The position numbers and the translations under genes were made by a program. Shown here one piece after another: positions 52,063 to 62,399 of a stretch of DNA of 64,000 nucleotides. Source of the DNA: Sinisalibacter aestuarii (GTDB taxonomy: Bacteria > Pseudomonadota > Alphaproteobacteria > Rhodobacterales > Rhodobacteraceae); assembly GCF_027923545.1 (NCBI RefSeq), contig NZ_BROH01000003.1, positions 124,001 through 188,000 on the forward strand, read 5' to 3'. The notes under the pieces were generated by a model that did not search any database, was not told the DNA's origin, and was given only the letters and a program-made list of their open reading frames with translations. Position 1 is the stretch's first letter; each line of letters opens with the position of its first letter.

Positions 52063-52063
<1 letters not shown>
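51455..52063 (+). CDS. Yip1-like membrane protein, second copy
   Basis: 202 residues with five predicted helices. N-terminal Q-T-V-P-E-P-R-K-I-A-R-E-V is the same P-x-x-x-x-x motif region as in the first copy. The pair is coupled by overlap and also overlaps sufS by one base, so the two are translated with the Suf proteins. Their link with cluster assembly is unknown; an iron or sulfur supply role is only a guess from position. Confidence 0.8.
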
Positions 52064-53283
<1,220 letters not shown>

Positions 53284-53369
53284 GGCGCCGCGTTCCGGGC
53301 GCAAGCCGCCGCCCGCTCACGAAATATTTCACTTCGCCATGTCGGGCCGGCTCGGCTATCGCTACGCCC

Positions 53370-53921
53370 ATGAGCTACGATTATGACAAACTCTACGGCG
53401 AAAAGCGCGAGGCGCTGGGGCCGCCAACGCCGGTCTTCGTCGAGTTCTTCGACCGATACCGGCCGGAGAATGCCCGCGTGCTCGATCTGGGATGCGGGCA
53501 GGGCCGCGATGCGCTGTTCATTGCCCGGCGCGGTCATCGGGTGGTGGGCGTTGATCTGTCGCCCAACGGCATCCGAGATCTGACTGCGGCCGCGACGGCC
53601 GAGCGCCTGGCCGTCGAAGGGATCGTCGCCGATATCGCGGCGTTCACGCCTGCCGGGCTGTTCGATATCGTCCTGATCGACCGCACCCTGCACATGCTGG
53701 GGCGAGCGATGCGGCTTTCGGTTCTGTCGGGCTTGCTCGATCATGTCGCGCCGGAAGGCTGGCTGCTGATCGCCGACGAGCCGTCGAACATCGCGGATTT
53801 CGCCGCCCTCATTGCCGGTCATGGCGCGGACTGGCGCACGGAGACGCGCAAGCGGGGCTATCTGTTCCTGCACCGGGCCGATCAGCCGTCCGGCGTGATC
53901 AGCCCCAGCCCGCGCAGATAG
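53370..53921 (+). CDS. Class I SAM-dependent methyltransferase
   Basis: 183 residues from ATG 53370. SAM loop V-L-D-L-G-C-G-Q-G-R-D-A-L-F near 42-55, then V-V-G-V-D-L-S-P-N-G. This G-C-G-x-G-R-D-A form is that of TehB/thiopurine-like small methyltransferases; substrate not seen. Its last 40 bases overlap the 3' end of the convergent tetR gene. There is no ribosome site as good as GAGGAG, so an alternative start is possible. Confidence 0.85.
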   Translation: MSYDYDKLYGEKREALGPPTPVFVEFFDRYRPENARVLDLGCGQGRDALFIARRGHRVVGVDLSPNGIRDLTAAATAERLAVEGIVADIAAFTPAGLFDIVLIDRTLHMLGRAMRLSVLSGLLDHVAPEGWLLIADEPSNIADFAALIAGHGADWRTETRKRGYLFLHRADQPSGVISPSPRR

Positions 53922-54502
53922 ATCCCGATCCCGCTTTCCAGCAGATCCTCGGGCGGGAAGGGCGATTTGGTGCCCGGCGCGCCGCGCGCGAACAGCTCCA
54001 CCACCCCGTGCGAAAAGGCCAGCATATGCGACGACACCATCCGCGCCGGCGGGCGGCGGTTGGCCGGCAGTTCGGCCATCAGCTCCGAGGCCGCCTTTTC
54101 GATCACCCCCAGCGCCCGGCCCGCCACCAGCGCCAGATCGGCGTTGCGGTTGATCGAGATGCCGGATTCGAACATCGCCACGTAATGCCCCGGAAACTTG
54201 CGGGCGAAGGCCAGATAGGCCCGGCCCGTGGCCTCCAGCGCCGCCAGCGCCGAGCCTTTGTGCTTGCCATAAGCGTGCTCCATCAGATCGGCAAACACCT
54301 CAAAGCCCTGCCGCGCGGCCTCGGCGATCAGGTCTTCGCGGCCCGCGAAATGACGGTAGACCGCCGCCGGGGTCACCCCCGCCGCCTTGGCCGCTTCCGA
54401 GAGGGTAAAGCCGGTGGGGCCTTTCTCCTCGATCAGCACCAGGGCGGCATCCACCAGCGCCTGACGCAGATTGCCGTGGTGATATCCGCGCTTCTTAGTC
54501 AT
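53882..54502 (-). CDS. TetR-family regulator
   Basis: 206 residues from ATG 54502 ([16 protein letters not shown]). Helix-turn-helix [21 protein letters not shown] near 32-52, then an alpha-helical ligand domain. Starts eight bases inside the end of ppk2, so it is coupled to it. Target genes unknown. Confidence 0.92.
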   Translation of the reverse strand: MTKKRGYHHGNLRQALVDAALVLIEEKGPTGFTLSEAAKAAGVTPAAVYRHFAGREDLIAEAARQGFEVFADLMEHAYGKHKGSALAALEATGRAYLAFARKFPGHYVAMFESGISINRNADLALVAGRALGVIEKAASELMAELPANRRPPARMVSSHMLAFSHGVVELFARGAPGTKSPFPPEDLLESGIGIYLRGLGLITPDG

Positions 54503-55364
54503 TCCAGATATCCGGGCCGCCGGCGATGGCCGGGTCGGGCGCAGCGGCCACGCCGGCGATCTTGCCGGCATAGTCGATCCGGCTCAACACGGTCCGGATC
54601 GCGGCGAGCCGGGCGCGGTACTTGTCGTCCGAGCGGATCACCGTCCAGGGCGCGCGGCTGCGGTGCGAGGCGGCAAAGGTCTCGCGGATCGCCTCGGAAT
54701 AGGCATCCCACCGGTTCAGCCCCTCGACGTCGATCGAGCTCAGCTTCCATTGCTTGAGCGGATCGCGCTCGCGGGCGAGGAAGCGGCGCATTTGCTCGGC
54801 GCGGCCCACATTGAGCCAGATCTTGAAGAAGTGGATACCCTCATCCACCAGCATATCCTCGAATTCTGGAAGCTGGCGGAAGAAGGCCGCGCGCTGCGCG
54901 TCGGTGCAGAAGCCGAACACCTTCTCCACCACGCCCCGGTTGTACCATGAGCGGTCGAACAGCACGATCTCGCCTTCCGTCGGCAACTGGCGCACATAGC
55001 GCTGGAAATACCATTCTCCCGCCTCGCGGTCGGAGGGTTTGGGCAGCGCCACAACGCGCGCCACGCGAGGATTAAGGTTCTCGCGGAACCGCTTGATCGC
55101 GCCGCCTTTTCCGGCGGCATCGCGCCCCTCGAACACAACCACCACGCGCTTGCCGGTGGCCTTCACATCGGCCTGCAGCTTGACCAGTTCGAGCTGCAGC
55201 GCATCGAGCGCCTCTTCGTAGTCGGATTTCTTCATCCAGCGGTCATAGGGAAAGTCCGGCTGCAGGATATCCTTCTTGTCGCCTTCGGCGATGGCGCGGC
55301 GGATTTCTTCCGACGCCGTCTGCTCGTAGAACGCGCTAATCGCCCCGTCGAAGGGAAGTTGCAT
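54495..55364 (-). CDS. ppk2: Polyphosphate kinase 2
   Basis: 289 residues. Walker [11 protein letters not shown] at 79-88, lid and Walker [10 protein letters not shown] at 136-144, and the K-R-F-x-E-N-L-N-P-R signature. Class I PPK2 phosphorylates nucleoside diphosphates from polyphosphate or the reverse. Upstream of and coupled with a TetR regulator. Confidence 0.95.
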   Translation of the reverse strand: MQLPFDGAISAFYEQTASEEIRRAIAEGDKKDILQPDFPYDRWMKKSDYEEALDALQLELVKLQADVKATGKRVVVVFEGRDAAGKGGAIKRFRENLNPRVARVVALPKPSDREAGEWYFQRYVRQLPTEGEIVLFDRSWYNRGVVEKVFGFCTDAQRAAFFRQLPEFEDMLVDEGIHFFKIWLNVGRAEQMRRFLARERDPLKQWKLSSIDVEGLNRWDAYSEAIRETFAASHRSRAPWTVIRSDDKYRARLAAIRTVLSRIDYAGKIAGVAAAPDPAIAGGPDIWND

Positions 55365-55400
55365 GGCCTGCCTCCGGTTTCTTGTTCTGCGAATGTATCG

Positions 55401-56348
55401 CTATTTTACATTGGCGCGCAATGCGGCGCGGTCAATGGCGGCGATCACCTCGGGGCGGGCGACGTGGTGGGGCATATGGCCGATGCCGGGCAACAGGGTA
55501 AGCCGCGCCTGCGGGTTCTCCGCCGCAAGGCGGTCGGCATGGATGCTGTGATGCACGATCATGTCGGCATCGCCATGCACGATTTCGATCGGCAGCCCGA
55601 TCTCCGCCCAGCGGGGCGAGAGAGAGGAGATCTCGCCATGCAGCGCCCGCCTTTGCAGCGCATTCACCCGCATCGCGCCGCGCCGCACGGTGAGTTCGGG
55701 GCCGAAATGCTCGTCATAACCGGCGGGCGCCGTCTGCGGCGCAAACACCTTGTCGATCTCACGCTTGATCGCGGCGCGCGGCACCCAGGCGGTGATGAGC
55801 GGGATCAGCAGTGCCCGCCCGAGCGGGTGCGACAGGATCGTGTAATAGAGCCCCAGCCCGGTCTCCCACGGATAGGCGACACCGGAGACCGAGACGACGC
55901 CCGCAAGCGTCCCGGGCAGGGCGGCGGCCCAGGCCAGCGCCACCGCGCCGCCATAGGATTGGCCGAGCACGATGGGCCGCTCCGCCCCCAGCGCCGCCAC
56001 CGCCGCCTGGATCGCGCGCGCCTGCGCCTCCAGCCCGTCACCTTGCGGCAGTGCGTCCGACCAGCCGAGACCAGGCCGGTCGACCACGAAGACGCGGTAG
56101 CGCGCGGCCAGCTCGCCCGCCAGCCGAAAGGTAAAATCGCGGGTATTGCCGGAAGAGCCATGGATCAGCACAAGGTCCGGCCCCGCCGCGCCCAGCACCT
56201 CGACATGAACCCTGCGGCCCGCCACCTCCACATCCTGCCCGCGCGGCGGCGAAAGCTTCGCCGCCCGCGCCTCACGCCGCGCCGCAAGCACTTGGGTCGC
56301 GCCGGTGAACCCGAGCAGCCCAATCCCTGTGGCGGTGAGCAGGCTCAT
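55401..56348 (-). CDS. Alpha/beta hydrolase with membrane anchor
   Basis: 315 residues. A hydrophobic N-terminus (M-S-L-L-T-A-T-G-I-G-L-L-G-F) precedes a hydrolase fold: oxyanion H-G-S-S-G-N-T near 64, nucleophile G-Q-S-Y-G-G-A near 128, late H-G-D-A-D and H in G-I-G-H-M-P-H-H. The type resembles epoxide hydrolases/haloperoxidases; substrate unknown. Separate from ppk2 by 36 bases and upstream of repeat R3. Confidence 0.88.
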   Translation of the reverse strand: MSLLTATGIGLLGFTGATQVLAARREARAAKLSPPRGQDVEVAGRRVHVEVLGAAGPDLVLIHGSSGNTRDFTFRLAGELAARYRVFVVDRPGLGWSDALPQGDGLEAQARAIQAAVAALGAERPIVLGQSYGGAVALAWAAALPGTLAGVVSVSGVAYPWETGLGLYYTILSHPLGRALLIPLITAWVPRAAIKREIDKVFAPQTAPAGYDEHFGPELTVRRGAMRVNALQRRALHGEISSLSPRWAEIGLPIEIVHGDADMIVHHSIHADRLAAENPQARLTLLPGIGHMPHHVARPEVIAAIDRAALRANVK

Positions 56349-56358
56349 ACCCCAGCCA

Positions 56359-56413
56359 TCTTCTCTGTTCGAAAAATACCTTCGGGGGGTCCGGGGGGCA
56401 GACAGCCCCCCGG
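56359..56413 (-). repeat. GC-hairpin plus GGTATTTTT element, copy R3
   Basis: On the minus strand: CCGGGGGGC/GCCCCCCGG hairpin, then ACCCCCCGAAGGTATTTTTC and GAACAGAGAAG. It lies between the hydrolase gene and metA. Confidence 0.8.
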
Positions 56414-56445
56414 CGGGTCGGATTGCGTCAGCAATTCGAAACCCA

Positions 56446-57384
56446 TCACCCCCGCCGGTCCTCGACCACCGTACCGATCTTGTCGATGTCGAAGGGCGTG
56501 GTCAGGTACATTTCCGCGATCCAGTTGCCGTAGAGCAGATGCGCATGGCTCTTCCAGCGGTTCTGCGGCGGCTTCGACGGGTCGTCGTTCGGATAGTAGT
56601 TCATCGGCACGTTGATCGGCGTGCCCTTGGCGACGTCGCGGTCATATTCATGCTTCAGCGTGTCCGAATCGTATTCGAAATGGTTGAAGATGTAGAGCGC
56701 GCGGTGGCGCGGGTCTTCCACCAGGCAGGAGCCGGTCTCGTCCGAGCCGAGCAGCGGCACAAGCTCCGGCTGGGCGCGGATATCGGCCTCGGCGATCTCG
56801 GTCCAGCGGCTCACCGGGATGACGAAATTATCGGAAAACCCGCGCAGGAAGGGCGATTTCGGCGCGAGGTTCTTCTGCGGGTAGCAGCCGAACGCCTTGT
56901 GATCGAGCATATGCTTGGGGATGCCCCAGAAGTGGTAGAGCATCGCCATGCCGCCCCAGCAGACGCCGAAGGTGGAATGCACGTTGGTCTGCGACCACTC
57001 CATGATCTCCTGCATCTCGTCCCAATAGGTGACCTCTTCATAGGGCAGATGCTCGATCGGCGCGCCGGTGATGATCAGCCCGTCGAATTTCTGATGTCTG
57101 ATCTCCTGAAACGGCACGTAGTGCGCGCCGATATGCGCCTGGCTCTCGGTTTTCGAGACATGTTCGGTCGGGCGCACGAGGGTCAGCTCCACCTGCAGGG
57201 GCGAGGCGGCGATCAGCCGGGCAAACTGGGTTTCGGTCTCGATCTTCTTCGGCATGAGGTTGAGCAGCGCGATCCGCATCGGGCGGATCTCCTGCATCTC
57301 GGCCTGATCCTCGCGCATCATCATGATGCCTTCCGCGCGCAACGTGCTGTAGGCGGGGAGCGTGGCGGGGATCTTGATCGGCAT
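56446..57384 (-). CDS. metA: Homoserine O-acetyltransferase (MetA fold)
   Basis: 312 residues from ATG 57384. Glutamine-amidotransferase-like fold with catalytic C142 in F-G-V-C-W-G-G and the family stretch P-K-K-I-E-T-E-T-Q near 46. Residue 111 is glutamate (I-T-G-A-P-I-E-H), which in structure-function work on MetA marks acetyl-CoA rather than succinyl-CoA use; glycine marks succinyl transfer. It starts methionine synthesis. It is preceded on the same strand by a P-loop protein with 43 bases between. No SAM riboswitch fits in that gap. Confidence 0.93.
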   Translation of the reverse strand: MPIKIPATLPAYSTLRAEGIMMMREDQAEMQEIRPMRIALLNLMPKKIETETQFARLIAASPLQVELTLVRPTEHVSKTESQAHIGAHYVPFQEIRHQKFDGLIITGAPIEHLPYEEVTYWDEMQEIMEWSQTNVHSTFGVCWGGMAMLYHFWGIPKHMLDHKAFGCYPQKNLAPKSPFLRGFSDNFVIPVSRWTEIAEADIRAQPELVPLLGSDETGSCLVEDPRHRALYIFNHFEYDSDTLKHEYDRDVAKGTPINVPMNYYPNDDPSKPPQNRWKSHAHLLYGNWIAEMYLTTPFDIDKIGTVVEDRRG

Positions 57385-57427
57385 CGGAGCCTCCTTCGGA
57401 TTGTATCCGGGTGAGATAGCCCCTCGG

Positions 57428-58288
57428 TCAGCGAGCCTCAAGGGCACGCGCGATCAGCGCGTCGAAGTCTTCGGGCGATGTCACATGGGCCACGTCATCG
57501 GCCTTGAGCGTGACGCCCCAGTTGCGCGCCATCGCGGCGTAGCGCGGCTGGCGGTGGGCCATGGCGCGGGCATAGGTGGCGGCCATGAAATCGTCGGGGT
57601 CCACCTCGGCCTCGCAGAGCCCGCGCTCATCGAGATAATGCGCCCAGGCGGTTTCGAGGAAATCGGGCGTGTAATACATCGGCTTCGGCGCGCGTTTGAA
57701 GCGGCGCACCAGCTCCTCCGTATGGGCCTCGCTGCCCTCGATCCAGACCATCAGCAGGTGTTCGGACAATTCCTTCAGCACCGGATCGGCGGGGTCGTCC
57801 GGGTTCACCACTTCGCAGATCGAGCCGCCGGTATCGCAGACGAAATTGCTGTAGCCGTAGATCTCGCGGGCGCGGGTGATGAAGCGGGTGGTGTCGAGCA
57901 GGGCGGCGACCTCGGCATCGTGATGCAGGGCCTGCCGGCGCATATATTCGGCGAAAGGCAGCCCGCCTTTGGCCGGATCGCCGGGCTTGCCGAGATAGCT
58001 CGACAGCGGGGCGAGATTGTTGAAGGTGATGTTGGAGGCGATATAGACGCTGTCGGTCAGCAGGAGCTCGCGCAGAAACGGGTTCTTCATCGCCTCGCGC
58101 TTGAAATTGTCGGCGATGTGCTCGCCCATGTAGCGCGTGCCGATGCGGTAATCGACGGAATAGTGAAACCAGCCGCCCGCCGCGCGCAACATGCTGGCGA
58201 TATGGGTCTTGCCCAGCCCCGACATGCCGAAAAGCAGCACATGCTTGCCGGACGCGCCCAGCCATTCCGTCGCCGTTTGGTAGATCAT
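57428..58288 (-). CDS. P-loop ATPase of unknown role, linked to metA
   Basis: 286 residues. Walker A G-M-S-G-L-G-K-T at 21-28, then [13 protein letters not shown] and a strand ending M-V-W-I-E. It has the look of an adenylate-kinase-like or nucleotidyl kinase fold without a clear substrate loop. It is probably co-transcribed with metA. A kinase, chaperone or regulator of methionine synthesis would be a guess; I found no better label. Confidence 0.8.
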   Translation of the reverse strand: MIYQTATEWLGASGKHVLLFGMSGLGKTHIASMLRAAGGWFHYSVDYRIGTRYMGEHIADNFKREAMKNPFLRELLLTDSVYIASNITFNNLAPLSSYLGKPGDPAKGGLPFAEYMRRQALHHDAEVAALLDTTRFITRAREIYGYSNFVCDTGGSICEVVNPDDPADPVLKELSEHLLMVWIEGSEAHTEELVRRFKRAPKPMYYTPDFLETAWAHYLDERGLCEAEVDPDDFMAATYARAMAHRQPRYAAMARNWGVTLKADDVAHVTSPEDFDALIARALEAR

Positions 58289-58344
58289 GCCCGGCCTCCT
58301 TTGCCCGCCCCGGTGGTAGCGGGGCCGGGCGGGCCGGTCAAATC

Positions 58345-59241
58345 CTAACGCCGCCTGAACAGCCGCCCGTCGATCACCACGAGGCCGAGCGCGATCAGAC
58401 CGAAGCCGAGATAGGCCGAAAGCGGCAGGGCCTCGGCGCGCACCATGGCCCCGAGCGCCACCGCCGTGGGCACGATGAGCAGGGTCACCAGCGTGGCATT
58501 GCCGGCACCCGCTATGTTGATCACGGCATAATAGAGCAGGTAGGCGCCGGCGGTGACCACGAGCGCGTAATAGGCGATGGCCGCCAGAATGTCCGGCGGC
58601 AAAGCAAGGGGCAGCGGCCCGGCTGCCAGCCAGGACAGCGGCAGCATGATCAGCGCCGCGCCGGTGAGCATCCCCAGCGCCGCCACTTCCGGGCGCAGAT
58701 GCCGCAGCCGCTTGCGTGCCCAGACCGAAGACAGCGCATAGGCCATCGTCGATCCCAGCATGGCAAGTTGCGCCAGCGCCCGCAGATCGAAGCTTCTGAG
58801 GCTGTCGAGGCCGAGAATCACCGCCACGCCGAAGAAGCCGAGCGCCACGCCGGTGGCCTTGCGGCGGGTCAACCGCTCATCGGCGAGAAAGATCGCCGCC
58901 ATCAGCGGGCCGAAGATCGCCGTTGTGGCGTTGAGGATGCCCGCCAGCCCCGATTCGATGCTCTGCTGGGCATAGGCCTGCAACGCGAAGGGGATCGCGT
59001 TATTGGCCGCCCCCATCACCAGCAGGGCAAGCACCGTGCCCCGGTCGCGCGGCAGGGGCAGGCGGCGCACCAGAACATAGGCCCAGAGGAACAGCGCCGC
59101 CCAGAGCACCCGGTGGGTGACCACGTGCAGCGGCGCCATGATCCCGACCAGGGTCGTGGTGGTCAGAAAGCTGGACCCCCAGATCAGCGAGAGCAGGATC
59201 AGCAGCATCCAGGCGCGGGGGGAAAGTGAGGCTTGTGTCAT
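58345..59241 (-). CDS. EamA/DMT-family permease
   Basis: 298 residues with ten hydrophobic segments, opening L-I-L-L-S-L-I-W-G-S-S-F-L. L-N-A-T-T-A-I-F-G-P-L-M-A-A-I-F-L-A-D-E is the mid-protein EamA signature. Likely a metabolite exporter; substrate unknown. Second of three EamA/DMT genes in the window. Confidence 0.9.
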   Translation of the reverse strand: MTQASLSPRAWMLLILLSLIWGSSFLTTTTLVGIMAPLHVVTHRVLWAALFLWAYVLVRRLPLPRDRGTVLALLVMGAANNAIPFALQAYAQQSIESGLAGILNATTAIFGPLMAAIFLADERLTRRKATGVALGFFGVAVILGLDSLRSFDLRALAQLAMLGSTMAYALSSVWARKRLRHLRPEVAALGMLTGAALIMLPLSWLAAGPLPLALPPDILAAIAYYALVVTAGAYLLYYAVINIAGAGNATLVTLLIVPTAVALGAMVRAEALPLSAYLGFGLIALGLVVIDGRLFRRR

Positions 59242-59295
59242 GGCCGCGACCCTAGGCAGCCAGCCCGCGCCCGGCGACCCGGATCCTGCGCAATG

Positions 59296-60165
59296 TCATC
59301 CCGCCCGGGCGCCCCGGGCCGCGAGTGCGAGGTTGATCCAGTTGCCGGCGATGATCAGCGCCCCGCCGGCCAGCACGTAGGGGTCGAACGCCTCGTCATA
59401 GAAGGCCCAGCCGACCACGGCGATGATCGGCAGCCGGGTGAAATCCACCGGCATCACCACACTGGCGGGCGCGAGGCTGAGCGCCGAGGTCAGGCAGAAA
59501 TGCGCGAGCAGCCCGGCGATGCCGATCAGCACCAGCCAGGGCAGGGCAGCGAGGCCCGGCAGCGCGATATCGCCGTCATAGCCTGCCATGATGAGGCCGA
59601 AGAGCGTTTGCATCGCCGTGAGCCAGAACAGGATGGAGACGACGCTCTCGGTCCGGGTCAGCTTGCGGGTGGAGACGGCCGATCCGGCAAAGCCGATCGC
59701 CGCGGCGGCGGCGGCGATCACACCCAGGCTCAGCGTGGCCGAGAAGGGCCGGGTGACGATCAGCACGCCCACGAAGCCGATCAGCGCCGCCCAGGCCTGT
59801 GGCCGGGTGATCCGCTCGCCCAGAAAGATCGGTGAAAGCAGCAGCACCCAGAGCGGCAAGGTGAATTCCAGCGCGAAGACCTGCGCGAGCGGCACCATCG
59901 TGATCGCGTAGAACCACAGGTTCTGGCCGGTGAAATGGCTGATATTGCGCAATGTGTGCAGGCCGAGATAGCGGGCGCGGATATCCTTGCGCGTGCCCGA
60001 AAGCGTCGCCACCGCGAGCACCACCACGATCCCGACAATGGAGCGATAGAGCATGATCTCGAACGTGTCATGATCGAAGCTCACCGCGCGCCCGGCAATG
60101 GCCATCGCCGTGAAGGAGGCGATGGCGCCGATCATCCACAACGCGGCGCGGGCCGTGTCGCTCAC
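59296..60165 (-). CDS. DMT-family permease
   Basis: 289 residues from GTG 60165, overlapping the stop of the upstream gene as GTGA. Ten hydrophobic helices; N-I-S-H-F-T-G-Q-N-L-W-F-Y-A-I and F-A-L-E-F-T-L-P-L-W-V are the conserved part. Possibly exports amino acids or a toxic metabolite; not determined. Coupled with the small ABM protein and guaA on the minus strand. Confidence 0.9.
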   Translation of the reverse strand: MSDTARAALWMIGAIASFTAMAIAGRAVSFDHDTFEIMLYRSIVGIVVVLAVATLSGTRKDIRARYLGLHTLRNISHFTGQNLWFYAITMVPLAQVFALEFTLPLWVLLLSPIFLGERITRPQAWAALIGFVGVLIVTRPFSATLSLGVIAAAAAAIGFAGSAVSTRKLTRTESVVSILFWLTAMQTLFGLIMAGYDGDIALPGLAALPWLVLIGIAGLLAHFCLTSALSLAPASVVMPVDFTRLPIIAVVGWAFYDEAFDPYVLAGGALIIAGNWINLALAARGARAG

Positions 60166-60455
60166 GCCGGCACCTCGTCGATGGTATAGCTGCGCGGCAG
60201 GCCGGCGCTGATCCGCCCCCAATCGCTCGCCGCGACCCGCGCCTGATGCGCCTCGAAGGCGGCGCGGCTCGCGAACAGCTCCGCCACCGTATAGCGTCCC
60301 GGCATGGCGGGATCGGGCCTGACCTCGAAAGCCAGGCAGCCGGGCTCGGCACGGGTCAGCCGGATATGCTCGGGCAGCGCCGCGGCGATCGCCGCGCGCC
60401 GGGGCTCCGGCACGTCGATATGGCCGGTGAGGCGGATATGCGCGGCGTGGGTCAT
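60162..60455 (-). CDS. ABM-domain (antibiotic biosynthesis monooxygenase-like) protein
   Basis: 97 residues from ATG 60455, which overlaps the guaA stop as ATGA. Short ferredoxin-like fold with [10 protein letters not shown] near 39 and A-F-E-A-H-Q-A-R-V near 67, typical of ABM proteins that act as heme or quinol monooxygenases or simply bind small molecules. Coupling to guaA and the DMT gene is by position only. Confidence 0.85.
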   Translation of the reverse strand: MTHAAHIRLTGHIDVPEPRRAAIAAALPEHIRLTRAEPGCLAFEVRPDPAMPGRYTVAELFASRAAFEAHQARVAASDWGRISAGLPRSYTIDEVPA

Positions 60456-62008
60456 TCCCACTCGATGGTGCCCGGCGGTTTCGAGGTGATGTCGTAGGTC
60501 ACCCGGTTGATCCCCTGCACCTCGTTGATGATCCGCGTCGCGGTTTCGCCGAGGAAATCGTGGCTGAACGGGTAGTAATCCGCCGTCATCCCGTCGACCG
60601 AGGTAACCGCGCGCAGGGCGCAGGCGTAATCGTAGGTGCGCCCGTCGCCCATCACGCCCACCGTGCGCACCGGCAGGATCGCCACGAAAGCCTGCCAGAT
60701 CTCGTCGTAAAGCCCGTGCTTGCGGATCTGGTCGATATAGACGGCATCGGCCTTGCGCAGGATTTCCAGCTTCTCGCGGGTGATCTCGCCCGGCACGCGG
60801 ATGGCGAGGCCGGGGCCGGGGAAGGGGTGGCGGCCGATGAAGCTGGCGGGCAGGCCCAACTCGTGGCCAAGCGCGCGCACCTCGTCCTTGAACAGCTCGC
60901 GCAGCGGCTCGACCAGCTTCAGCCCCATCTTCTCGGGCAGGCCGCCGACATTGTGGTGCGATTTGATCGTCACCGAGGGGCCGCCGGAAAAGCTCACACT
61001 TTCGATCACGTCGGGGTAAAGCGTGCCCTGCGCCAGAAACTCCGCCCCCTCGATCTTGTTCGCCTCGCGCTGGAACACGTCGATGAACAGCCTACCGATG
61101 GTTTTTCTCTTTACTTCCGGGTCACTTACGCCTTCGAGCTCATCCAAAAACAGCTCCGCCTCATCGGCATGAATGAGCTTCATGTTGTAGTGATCGCGGA
61201 ACATCGTGACCACTTCCTGCGCCTCGTTCTGGCGCAAAAGCCCGTGGTCGACGAAAACGCAGGTGAGCTGGTCGCCGATGGCTTCATGCAGAAGCACGGC
61301 GGTGACGGAAGAATCGACCCCGCCGGAGAGGCCGCAGATCACGTGGCTTTCGCCCACCTGCGCGCGGATCTTGGCAATCGCCTCGTCGCGGTAGGCGCCC
61401 ATCGTCCAGTCGCCCCTGAACCCGGCCATCCGCACGAAATTCTCGTAGAAGGTCGCGCCGTTCGGGGTGTGGTGCACTTCGGGGTGGAACTGCACGGCGA
61501 AAAAGCGGCGGTCGGGATCGGCGGTGATGGCATAGGGCGCATTCGGTGAGGTGCCGTAAACCTCGAAGCCCGGGGCGATGGCGCTCACATGATCGCCATG
61601 GCTCATCCAGACCTGCTCCTTGCCCTCAAGGAACCAGCCAAACAGCAAGTCGATATCGCCGTTCTTCGGTTCGACATAGGCTCGCCCGAACTCGGCCGTG
61701 CCATGGCCGCGCTCCACCTTGCCGCCGAGATCGGCCATCATCACCTGCTGGCCGTAGCAGATACCGAGGATCGGCACGCCGAGATCGTAGACCGAGCGCG
61801 GCGGGCGGGGCGAGCCCTCGTCGATCACCGAGGCGGGGCCGCCGGAGAAGATCACCGCTTTCGGCGCGAAGTCGGCTAGAAAGGCGTCGGTGACGTTCTG
61901 GTAGGGGTGGATTTCGCAATAGACGCTGAGCTCGCGCAGGCGGCGCGCGATGAGCTGCGTGACCTGGGAGCCGAAGTCGATGATGAGGAGGCGATCATGC
62001 TGAGTCAT
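60452..62008 (-). CDS. guaA: GMP synthase (glutamine-hydrolysing)
   Basis: 518 residues. N-terminal glutaminase with G-I-C-Y-G-Q-Q near 82 and H-P-E-V-H, then the PP-loop G-L-S-G-G-V-D-S-S near 225 and the C-terminal dimerisation domain ending P-P-G-T-I-E-W-E. It turns XMP to GMP. An ABM-domain gene and a DMT gene are read after it. Confidence 0.98.
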   Translation of the reverse strand: MTQHDRLLIIDFGSQVTQLIARRLRELSVYCEIHPYQNVTDAFLADFAPKAVIFSGGPASVIDEGSPRPPRSVYDLGVPILGICYGQQVMMADLGGKVERGHGTAEFGRAYVEPKNGDIDLLFGWFLEGKEQVWMSHGDHVSAIAPGFEVYGTSPNAPYAITADPDRRFFAVQFHPEVHHTPNGATFYENFVRMAGFRGDWTMGAYRDEAIAKIRAQVGESHVICGLSGGVDSSVTAVLLHEAIGDQLTCVFVDHGLLRQNEAQEVVTMFRDHYNMKLIHADEAELFLDELEGVSDPEVKRKTIGRLFIDVFQREANKIEGAEFLAQGTLYPDVIESVSFSGGPSVTIKSHHNVGGLPEKMGLKLVEPLRELFKDEVRALGHELGLPASFIGRHPFPGPGLAIRVPGEITREKLEILRKADAVYIDQIRKHGLYDEIWQAFVAILPVRTVGVMGDGRTYDYACALRAVTSVDGMTADYYPFSHDFLGETATRIINEVQGINRVTYDITSKPPGTIEWE

Positions 62009-62049
62009 GCACGCTGATTAGGGCTGTGGCGCGCGGCTGGCAAGGGGGC

Positions 62050-62117
62050 AGGGGGGCTGTCTGCCCCCCTCTGGCTGCGCCATTCACCCCCCGAAGGTAT
62101 TTTTGGAACGAAGAAGC
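62050..62117 (+). repeat. GC-hairpin plus GGTATTTTT element, copy R4
   Basis: GGGGGGC/GCCCCCC hairpin (62051-62069), then CACCCCCCGAAGGTATTTTT and GGAACGAAGAAG. It faces R5 in inverted orientation. The 391-base gap 62009-62399 between guaA and the next gene holds these two and no gene that I can support. Confidence 0.8.
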
Positions 62118-62238
62118 AGGGGCGGCACGATCCACCCCCGCCGGCCGGACCGGCCACGCGGGGGCTTCTCCGTTCACGGCCATCGGCTCCTCAGCCTGTC
62201 CCGCCCTCGCAGCTAAACCCGACAAGGTTAACAAATCG

Positions 62239-62304
62239 TTCTTCTCTGTTCGAAAAATACCTCGGGGGGGTGAGCCCGCAGGGCGAGGGGGGCAGCGCCC
62301 CCCT
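62239..62304 (-). repeat. GC-hairpin plus GGTATTTTT element, copy R5
   Basis: On the minus strand: GGGGGGC/GCCCCCC hairpin (62287-62303), a GC spacer, then CCCCCCCGAGGTATTTTTCG and AACAGAGAAGAA. R4 and R5 flank about 120 bases in head-to-head array. Confidence 0.8.
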
Positions 62305-62399
62305 GGATGTCGTTTTCGCGCCGGAAATGCCGCAAATCCGCCCGGCCCCGGCGACCCGCCGGTGTATCGCTGAAAGGGTAACATCCCGGAGGGCGCGAC

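Noticed and set aside
54495-54571. Longer tetR start in the upstream frame
   Set aside because: It would lie inside ppk2; ATG 54502 matches the family N-terminus.
57385-57427. SAM riboswitch before metA
   Set aside because: Only 43 bases separate it from the upstream gene and no pairing pattern fits SAM-II.
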